NCBI RefSeq assembly: GCF_002865645.1
Contig: NW_020194562.1
Span: 124,001-188,000 of the forward strand
Reading direction: 5' to 3'
Source of the DNA: Hyaloscypha bicolor E
Taxonomy: Eukaryota; Ascomycota; Leotiomycetes; Helotiales; Hyaloscyphaceae
DNA length: 64,000 bases
Shown: piece after piece, positions 56,031-64,000 of the stretch
Layout of the letters: every line of letters begins with the position of its first letter
Position numbering within the stretch: position 1 is the stretch's first letter
Translations under genes and position numbers: made by a program
Notes under the pieces: generated by a model
The model's database searches: none
What the model saw: the letters and a program-made list of their open reading frames with translations, nothing else
Told to the model about the DNA's origin: nothing

Positions 56031-57536
56031 CATTTGTGCCTGCCGTTGGTCTGCACACCTTTACCAAACTTCTTTGATATCGCTATCCCAGCCTCTCGTC
56101 CAAAGGCCATGGATCTCAAGCAAGATGTGGCATGCGGGTACCCATGATAGAAACGTTCCGTGAGTTCACCTGCAGCATAAAGACCGGGAATCGGAACACC
56201 CTTTCTACGCAAAACTCTCGAATTAGTATCAACCTTCGGAACGCAGAAGTGAGTATTAGGTGGGAAGTCATCGCAACACCGTAATATGGAGGCTTGCTGA
56301 TTGGATTGACCCAATCGGTTTCGTTTGGTGAAAGACCGGTTGTGGCTTTGCCGTCAAGACTTACGAGATCGAACGGCTTGTCATTGACAGCGACGTTGAA
56401 CTCATTGACAGTGGTTTCGAGCTTCTGAGGATCGATTTGAGAAAATTGGCGAGCCCGGCAATCTGGTTTGCTCTGGAGGGTCCAACGTAATAAACCCAGC
56501 CGAGGTGGAAGGGATCCATCATCACAGAATCCGTCACAAAGTAGGCTTCGGAGGTCTGATCACGCCAGGTCTCAAGAGCTATCATCTCGAGCGTTGAGAG
56601 GAAGTGTCGTTTACCCTCGTCATAAAATCTCTTGCAGTCCTTGTTGATGACTGTTCCGTACTTGTGTCCCCACACGACCGCATCTGGCGTAGTCCCGAGT
56701 ATCGACCAACTCGCAGTGCATCCCATCGAAGAACCCACCACGAAGGACCCAGCAGTTCCAGCACCGCGTTCCAGAGGTATGATGAGGCCAGCTCCTCGGC
56801 TATACTTGAGACTAGGAGTGGTCGAGGAAAGGTCGACAGTCTGATTGCTAACGCATCTGGTGAGCATCTCTTGGTTGGCTTCAAAACCGGCACAAGCCAC
56901 ATGACATTTGAAGAGGAGAGATCGTACAGGAGACCATCAGACTTGCGAACTTTGACACCACTGATTGCTCCTTGAGGCGAAGTCAGCCGCTTCGTCGCTT
57001 CTGTCTCCCGGAGTATGTCGAGATTGTTGTATGATTGTATTGCTCGAACATTTCTGAATAATAGCATTGCAACCGCCCACGGAAAAGACGAAGCGTTGAT
57101 CTGTATCAAATTCCAACAACGCGTCTTCTCGACATAGTGATTGAGAGTGACGCCATGGCCCTCAAGATACCGAGCCAACAGTGGCACGGTTTGTCCCAGC
57201 TTTGCGTAGTATTCGAGATCAACCAAGTGCTTGCTAACCAACTTCACTCCCTTCATCCAATCTTTGTCGAAGTTGAGGTTTATGCCATCGTCCCGCTTGA
57301 GAGCCCCACATCGCTTCCCTCTCTTCCCGTCTTTCCTAGCTTTCGAGGAAGCTGAGAGTTGTGAAGCTGCCGGCAAATCCGGACCCAACCACAATAAGGT
57401 CATAGTTATCCGCTATGTTGAAGCGTTTAAAACAAATTTCTGCAAACAGTGAGCCTGGGTGACTGCGTGAAATATGGCTTAGTAATGTGTCCTTCTTTTG
57501 AAATTCTTCCTGGTATATCGAGGCTTGCTTGCTCAC
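56030..57536 (-). pseudogene. FAD-dependent dehydrogenase (tricarballylate/fumarate-reductase-like) pseudogene
   Basis: Homology-like blocks run colinearly on minus but hop between frames. In order: a dinucleotide-binding motif, DLIVVGSGFAGSFTTLSFLE (57430-57340); NFDKDWMKGVKLVSKHLVDL and HGVTLNHYVEK (57260-57125); EFDTDQRFVFSVGG (about 57115-57070); SGVKVRKSDGLLYDLSSSNV (to about 56895); ACAGFEANQEM and KDCKRFYDEGKRH (56895-56600); KVDTNSRVLRRKGVPIPGLY then AAGELTERFYHGYP (56250-56130). This order matches FAD-dependent oxidoreductases of the fumarate reductase/tricarballylate dehydrogenase group. At least four frame changes, with no splice signals to explain them, make it a pseudogene. A few could be undetected introns. 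Confidence 0.8.
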
Positions 57537-58380
57537 AAAACTCGGCCTCTACTTAGAGGAAGTAGTAATAAATACAAGACGTAAAGAAAGTCTTTAAAAT
57601 AATTTATGTAAAATTAATAAGAGCTAATTGCTTAATTCTTAAAATATAAAAATTTGAGGTTTTTTTTAAATAAAAAAAAGCTTTTAATTCATTTGCAGAT
57701 GGATTCATGACTCAAGACCTTACAGCACATTTTACAACACCTAGAAACGCATTCAATCCCATTATTCAGTATGCTATATTGAACCATCTCAAAGCAGTAG
57801 CAAGTAAACCACCCTTCATTACCTAGAATGGGTACGAGCCTGAAACCATAGAGGTTGACGATACGATTTGGTTGCTCGATGGCGGAATAGTGCCGCACGT
57901 TCTTCGCAAGGATCCAAGCTCAAATCAATTTACCCTCGTCGGTGAATGCTTAGTTTTTGGAATCATGCGAGGGGAATTGGTTACAGATGAGTTTCGAAGA
58001 GGATTTGAGTTGGTTGATATTTTATGATGCAAGTGCCTAATTATGATAAACACTTCGCGAGTTTCATACTATTAGCTTTCACACAGTAATAAAACCTTTA
58101 CGAAATACTCAACTTTCATAGCATGATCCAATTCTCATTAGTAGATTGTCTTTAGTTTGTTCAAAGGGGTCAAGCATCTGAAATGATAGGAGTGAAGTAC
58201 ACGAGTGTGATGTACCCTCGAAGCCGAATTTGAGTAGCCAAGGAATTTTACCGCGTGACATTCCGTATAAACAACTTTGGGGCGGGGTGTGGGTGTTGTC
58301 AATATGTTTCCTCATCGACTAAGTACTACGTTATGAAGGAGAAACTGCCATCAAGGAGAAATCGTAGAGATTCTAACAGG
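57537..58380. other. Intergenic region, A+T-rich in part
   Basis: 57540-57690 is A+T-rich with poly-T and poly-A runs. The rest shows no convincing gene; the 69-codon minus frame at 57689-57898 has no domain I recognise. Confidence 0.55.
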
Positions 58381-60517
58381 TTAAGAGCCGATAAGAAGGC
58401 TCCCCGGGCGAAGATCGCCCAAATTCTCTCCCAGCTGTCTTGCAAGCCGCGCTTCACTCGAACCCTGTCCCAATGGTGACATGGTAGCCATTGAGAGAAT
58501 ATTATTGCCACCGTAAAAGGCTGGATGCTGGCGTACCTTGGCAGTTGCCCCTGGGCTAGTGATGAGAACCTTCAAGATACTACGAATGCTCAAGTCTCTG
58601 GTTAGCTCCAGAAGATATGCCAAAACTTGTCCCATAGTGTACTCATAGTCGGATCGCTCGTATAGAATAATCCCATCGATCAAGCAGAACAACGTTACAT
58701 TCTCGGGAACTCGCCGAGCTAGCCAGCGAAACCAGACACAGAGCTCAACAACGTCTCCACTGTTGACTTTGTTTAGATCGATTTCTTGGTGTAGCTGTCT
58801 CGTGTCGAAAATCTGTTGTCGAAGGAGCTGTGCAACTAGACTCTTGATGATTCCCTCGCCACCTATAGGGCCATCCCTGGTATCAAGGTGGCTGCCGCAA
58901 AAGAAGACAAGGGGAAGAAATCGATTCATTCTTCTCAAGGCTTCTACAATGGTGGTACAGAACAGCGACAGAGCCGAGACATAATGCTTAGATGGTTCAC
59001 CAAAGTCCCCATGTATTAGAAGTATGTGTGAAGCAGCGGTACCAATCCATTCACGGAATTGGGCGGTAGTGACGAGCTGCTCGACTCGTGCTCGGTGGTT
59101 GTCAGGATATTGTCCTCCTCGTTGTTTGATATATTTCGTGTCAACCTCGTCCAGGTCTAGAACGCCAAGAAGAGTCCGCAGCTCACGTTGCGTTATCCAC
59201 ACAACTGGAGCCAGCTGTGGCTGAGGCGACGGCGTCCAACGCTTGATGTCCAATGCGTCGATGGAAGGAGTGTTGGAGTATGCAGTCTGCTTGTTAAGTG
59301 CATTAATCTGCCCTAAAACATTATGATAAGCTTCTCCATGTTATAAACGTTGAGAACAATGGTTTCTTACCGTTTCCATGGAGTAGCAAATTCTGGTGCT
59401 GGTCTAGGTTGCGTTGATAGCCCTCAAGTAGGCCTATCACCTCATTCAGCTTGGTCGCCTCGCGCTGTTGGTATTCTAATATCTCCTGAGTATTATCCTT
59501 CACGATTTGTTGGTCGTGGTTAAGCTTCTGTTGCTCTGCCATCAGTTCTCTGTAGCCTGGACAGAGAATAGTCATTATGATCAATCTCAGTATCTCGCCA
59601 AATATCGGGATGAATTTGAACCACGCACCTTCGTCCACTTTGTTCCATAGTTGTCGCGTCCGACACATGTCAGAGGTTTTGGCTTGTAGAATGAGACTCT
59701 CACAACTCAATTTGATCCGTTCCTGGCTTTCTTTAAGATATTTGTAGTAATCCTCCCCACGAAGCAATGCGGCTCCGCCCTTCAGCACTATTCAAACAAG
59801 CTACCAGTCAGCGACCGAGGTAGAATGCAAGGAGTATTAAATTAAGCACCGAACTCACACATATTCTTTGTGTAATATCCAATTACATCTTCCACTGCCT
59901 TCAATATGGACGCTATCAGATTTACGGACGCGCCTTCGACAACTTCATCATTTTCAAATATAGCGAGAAACTGCTCGATAAGTCCAAACTTTTCCTCCAG
60001 ATCACCACCTGAGGCATCTGAAACTCCGGCCCGTACTTTGGAAGCCTCTTTCGCAGCCTAATCACGATTAGACTCTTAAGTAGTTGGACATGTAGAGGCG
60101 GCGTACGTCTACAATGATTTGTATAGCCGCAAAGACGGGAGACACAAATTCTATGTCGGATCCCAAGTTAATGGGTTGGCGTAGGACTTGAACTCTTTCT
60201 AAAACTGCCCGCATGCCTTTCTTCACGTCTCCCATAAAGCCTTTCCCCTTCCACACCTGTCGAGCTGCTTCGAGCTCATCATAGACACCCAACCAATCTG
60301 TCTTGCCTCGAATACAGTATGTACGTTTATCAATGATTCGCGGCCTGGGTTCCTCGTATCTTTCCTTGAAAAGTACCATTGACTTTTGGAATATTGTGGC
60401 CCAAAATTTCATGGCGCCAACTGCTGGTAGAAATTTTCTGACTGGCGGAGGCTCGCCTTGGGACATTGGTCGCATAGCGCTAGCTTGCGCGATATTGCTT
60501 TTCAAAACGAGGGACAT
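58381..60517 (-). CDS. Fungal STAND/NACHT-like protein with degenerate P-loop
   Basis: Four exons on minus: 60517-60107, 60057-59859, 59787-59371, 59312-58381 (652 aa). The N-terminal alpha-helical region (residues ~30-200; RGKTDWLGVYDELEAARQVW, VSPVFAAIQIIVDAAKEASK) resembles the DUF7708-type domain found at the front of fungal NLR-like proteins. A membrane-like or amphipathic segment (WFKFIPIFGEILRLIIMTIL) and a coiled coil (about residues 265-330) follow. The C-terminal half resembles a P-loop NTPase fold: the Walker A position reads LLIHGDFGEPSKHY, without GxxxxGK[ST], while a Walker B-like strand (VTLFCLIDGIILYE) and a sensor-like KVLITSPG remain. There is no repeat domain behind it. A role in signalling or non-self response is a family-based guess. 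The start is the ATG at 60517; the frame opens further upstream only at a GTG. Confidence 0.78.
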
Positions 60518-61348
60518 AATTTCCAGAATCGGGATCAAATTGAGTAGGATGATTCTACGGAGGTAAGACGCTGTGTGAAATGCTGGCAGGCGGTTGTAAA
60601 TAACGCCTATCGCGAGTGGCCGCTGTCTGATGCCGAAAATGGTACTCGGTGTGCCAGCCACTTATCAGGCCGTTTGAGCAATGGAGTCGAAGAAACCACT
60701 GTCTTGGTGGGACCCGCATAGCTGTCCTGACTGGAGGCTTGCTTTAGCGAGGCGTAATGGGTAGGCAGCTTCGTCTATAGACTAGCTACGAAACTCGCCG
60801 TGAGGTCCTCCGTCAGCTAATGTGGCCGTAAATGATAGGAGAGAAATAATGCGGGGCAGCAAAGCAGGGCGAGGGCGAGGGCGGGTGTGGTGACACGTCA
60901 CGCAGCAGACCACTTTCGACTAGATTTGTGGCCTCTCGATCTGTGGGTTCTAGTAGCGAGAGGTCAGGAACTCAACTCCAAGTGGATGCCATGGGCCATG
61001 GTTACACAAAGTTTCCAATACAGAGGATGCACGTTTTGTATCCAGAATGTTATTGGCGAACAGCGTTCATATAGAAAACTTTGGCAAGAGCCTCGATTTC
61101 GACATAAGACGTAATGTGGCTTGCATAAAGACAACGACAGCCTCCCGTCCATGTTTTCAACTCGAATACGATCCCCCCCCCTTCCCACCCAAAAAACAGC
61201 GCTTTGCTATCGTTCCACAACAACTGTTCTCATCTGCAGCTACAAAGAACCCTCCAACGAAGTTCAACCCAACAGTGCAGTCCTGAAAACGGCTTGCTGG
61301 AGGCTTGCCTGAAAGATATTCCTGCGTCAATGGGAACTTGTATCAGAA
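60518..61348. promoter_or_regulatory. Shared divergent promoter region
   Basis: 830 bp between the start codons of the STAND-like gene and the AAA ATPase gene. It includes a C-run near 61170 and no recognised site. Both genes are transcribed away from it, so shared control is possible. Confidence 0.5.
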
Positions 61349-64000
61349 ATGGCCGAGCCGTCTCAAAACACGAGAGCAACTGAGAATGGGAGCTTGTCTA
61401 TTGCCTCTGCTGACCTGCGTTCCACGATAACAGGCTCTGAGAGCACCCCTTCTAGAGATGAGTCTTTAGCAACTTCAAGCCCAATCAGCAAATTTGAACG
61501 CGCTCAACAGAACGATCGGTCAAAGCCTCCGCTCGATCTCTTAAGTAAAGAATGTGACTCGAAAGGAAGTGGCGGGGAAGGAAGAGAGGTCGATGATAAG
61601 ATCGATAATGAAAGCATAGACACGCTTCACAAGACTCAGACCCAAACCTCCAACCTTCAGTCAGAGATTCTTGCACTGAAAGAGAAACTGGCCGAAATCG
61701 AGCTCCAATCAAGTGGCGTCCGACAGGAACTTCAGCGTGTGATGGACAGCGCAGAATCTATTGCAACTCAGCCAGCTGATCGCGCGCGAGACATCGACTC
61801 CCGTCAGCGGGTTGAGATTGATGACGGAAATATTGCAATCGATAACGATGTATACCTTTTTCGCCGGAAGATGCTGGAAATGGATTTTGAGCATGAAATG
61901 AGGGTTCTAGAACGACGAAGGGACTTTCGATCTGGCCGCCCTCATAGTAGGCATGGTCACCATCCTGGGGGTCCACCTCCACCTCCTCCGGGTTGGAGCG
62001 GGCCGCCGCCGCCACCTCCTCCGGATTGGCCGCCACCACCACTGCCAAATACTGAACCCGCTCTGAACCGCGTGGCATGGGATGACTTCAAGAGGTATTC
62101 GACAAGACATTTCAAGCCGAAGCCGAATCCCTCTGCAATTGATGTGTTGATGGGAGAGCCGGTCATCACTTCCCAGTTTATGAATTTCGGATTCCATCTG
62201 AATACAAATTCCGCGGAGCGCAAAATTCTTACGAAGCTGCAGCTTTTACCCGGGCAGGCGCCGCTTCCGGAACGCATTCGAATTAATTCCATGCCAATCA
62301 TCAAGATCTTAGAGAAGTTACGTGATGATGATGAAAAGTTACGTGACGATGAGAGGATAACCCAACCTGTCGTTATCATCAGACCATTCAAGGCCCTGAT
62401 TTACCATGAACCAAAAATCCGAGATTGGTACAAGAAGCTGGTTGAAAAGTATAATGTTAAGACTTTGGGCATTGAAGAATCTCAATCAGGGGCCGATGGT
62501 GCTGGAGCTACTGTTCCCGAAGTGGCTGAGCACAAGAGCACGAAAGAAGACAGCGATGGAGAAGCTTCCGACTCCGAGGAAGTTGATGAGAGTGTGTCTG
62601 AATTCGGGGATGAAGAGGGAAGCATCGACTCATCTCTTACGGATGATTCTGACGTAAACTCTGAAGCAGCTCTCCAGCAGGTGCAATGCTTAATCGACTT
62701 CATGGACACTGAATTGGATGTTAAGCTTAAATATCTGAAGAGCCCGAACTGCAAAAGAGTTACTTTTAGTGATATATGGCTCCTATTTAAGCCTGGCGAC
62801 TTCGTCATCGGTCAGAACGAACGACAAGCTTATCAGGTAATCATTGTAACCAGCACCGGACACAGGGCGACCAGCCCATATCGAAACTACCTCGACGAGA
62901 CTAAGAAGGTGGAAGAGACTGCTATTCGAATTCTCTGCGTGCATGTGGACTTCGATGGTAAAGCACTTGGACCGGTGGCAAAGGTTTTCACTATTAAAAG
63001 ATTTGAGGGAGAGAGGACCGCTATTTCTTTAGAGATATACCCTTTCAGTTTTGCCAGGGATCCAAACCTACAGCAGAAGCTCATTAAGAGAGGGAAAATA
63101 TTCCTCGAAGTGGCAGCAATTAAGCATATGCATTACGCTGGGCTGACGCTTGAAACAAGAGATGAAGTTGACAGTCAGGTGGTCATTGACTTTGAGGAGG
63201 CATTTACGAAACACAAGAGCTGGAAGCCCAGAGTTGACCAAACGATATCGATGCGCAATGATTATGAGATCGAATCTTGCCGTGAGGAATGTTGCATTGA
63301 CGACTGTATTCACGACGATGCTTACGTGGAGAAAGAACGAAATGATGAATTCAGAGACAGTTTGTTCCCGCCTGCATGGACTTTGTCTAAGATGCCGTCC
63401 GTCGCTATATTTCCTCGCCCTCTAAAAGAATGCCAAACGGAGGAGAACAAGATATCTGATGCCGAACTTCTGATTATGTCGTATCGTGTCTTTGGATTCC
63501 TCCTCCGTAGTCGAAGATGGGGTGAGTTTTACCGTCGCCTGAACGAGTCATTGACTGGCTACTGGGAGTCACGGCTGACAATGTGAGTAGCAAAGCTGGA
63601 TCTCACATATTTGAAGCCAATTGATATCCAAACAATTGAAGACGGTGAGAAGACGAATAAGAAAAACTCGGAGGACGAGAAGTCGAAAATTCCCTTCGAC
63701 CAACTGGTCATCCCAGACGAACATAAAAGGATGGTTCTGTCTCTCATTGCCCAACATTTTCGAGACAAAGAGTCGGCGAGCTTGGATAATGATCAGGCTG
63801 ATATTGTTCGTGGCAAAGGTATGAACCTTATAACTTTTCTTCAGCAAGCTGTGATCGAGACTTAACCTACGTTCTATTCAGGAAAGGGCCTGATCCTCCT
63901 CCTCCACGGTGCCCCCGGCGTTGGTAAAACCACCACAGCAGGTTAGTGCTGTAGCTTCTAGGCTGCCTGTTAGTGTATAGCTTGCTGTTACTAATAGGAG
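61349..64000 (+). CDS. DUF7025-type AAA+ ATPase (partial, runs off right edge)
   Basis: Exons seen: 61349-63521, 63591-63818, 63882-63941, and the first bases of a fourth from 63998. In order: a Ser-rich start, a short coiled coil (residues ~95-135), a proline-rich stretch (207-232), a globular region, an acidic linker (SDGEASDSEEVDESVSEFGD), a region resembling DUF7025 (GDFVIGQNERQAYQVIIV; RILCVHVDFDGKALGP), then the AAA+ core beginning with the Walker A motif GAPGVGKTT (Lys816). Walker B and the sensor motifs lie beyond the window. This arrangement is common in Pezizomycotina; its cellular job is not established to my knowledge. It is divergent from the STAND-like gene. Confidence 0.88.

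Overview
The window looks like nuclear DNA of a filamentous ascomycete (Pezizomycotina; Leotiomycetes/Helotiales is my guess, from protein flavour only). The evidence is compact genes with many 45-70 bp GT-AG introns, Zn2Cys6 regulators, MFS and OPT transporters, a DUF6536-type membrane protein, a type-B carboxylesterase, fungal STAND/AAA-type proteins, and a 9-kb A+T-rich tract with the signature of repeat-induced point mutation (RIP).

Layout. 1-6.66 kb: no convincing gene; several families of short tandem and dispersed repeats. 6.78-11.89 kb: one intronless gene for a 1702-residue coiled-coil protein built from several tandem repeat types. 12.59-21.67 kb: a decayed, RIP-mutated DNA transposon bounded by ~60-100 bp terminal inverted repeats and a 5-bp target duplication (AATAT). 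It ends 131 bp before the start codon of a Zn2Cys6 regulator (21.80-23.85 kb), which converges on a sugar transporter (24.23-25.83 kb). 27.31-29.42 kb: a nine-exon MFS transporter whose 3' end is duplicated 1450 bp downstream, fused to a Tc1/mariner transposase relic. 29.5-30.4 kb: a conserved hypothetical gene.

31.05-37.20 kb is the most coherent functional group: a GH5 beta-glycosidase, a Zn2Cys6 regulator paralogous to the one at 21.8 kb, and a divergent maltose-permease-like sugar transporter. A 12-bp motif, GCGGARTATCGC, occurs three times between regulator and transporter, and an 11/12 match lies 160 bp upstream of the GH5 start. I read this as a small glycoside-use regulon under local control. 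It is followed by a glutathione S-transferase relic, a secreted seven-exon carboxylesterase, a phospholipase D with two HKD motifs, and a DUF6536-like membrane protein.

48.0-50.9 kb: a C2H2 zinc-finger regulator; 51.25-53.92 kb: an oligopeptide transporter with a predicted 9-nt micro-exon. 56.0-57.5 kb: a frameshifted FAD-dependent dehydrogenase pseudogene. 58.4-60.5 kb: a STAND/NACHT-like protein lacking a recognisable Walker A. It is divergent from a DUF7025/AAA+ ATPase (61.35 kb onward) that runs off the right edge.

Exon models were built by eye from splice signals, reading phase and family resemblance; nothing was searched or aligned by computer.
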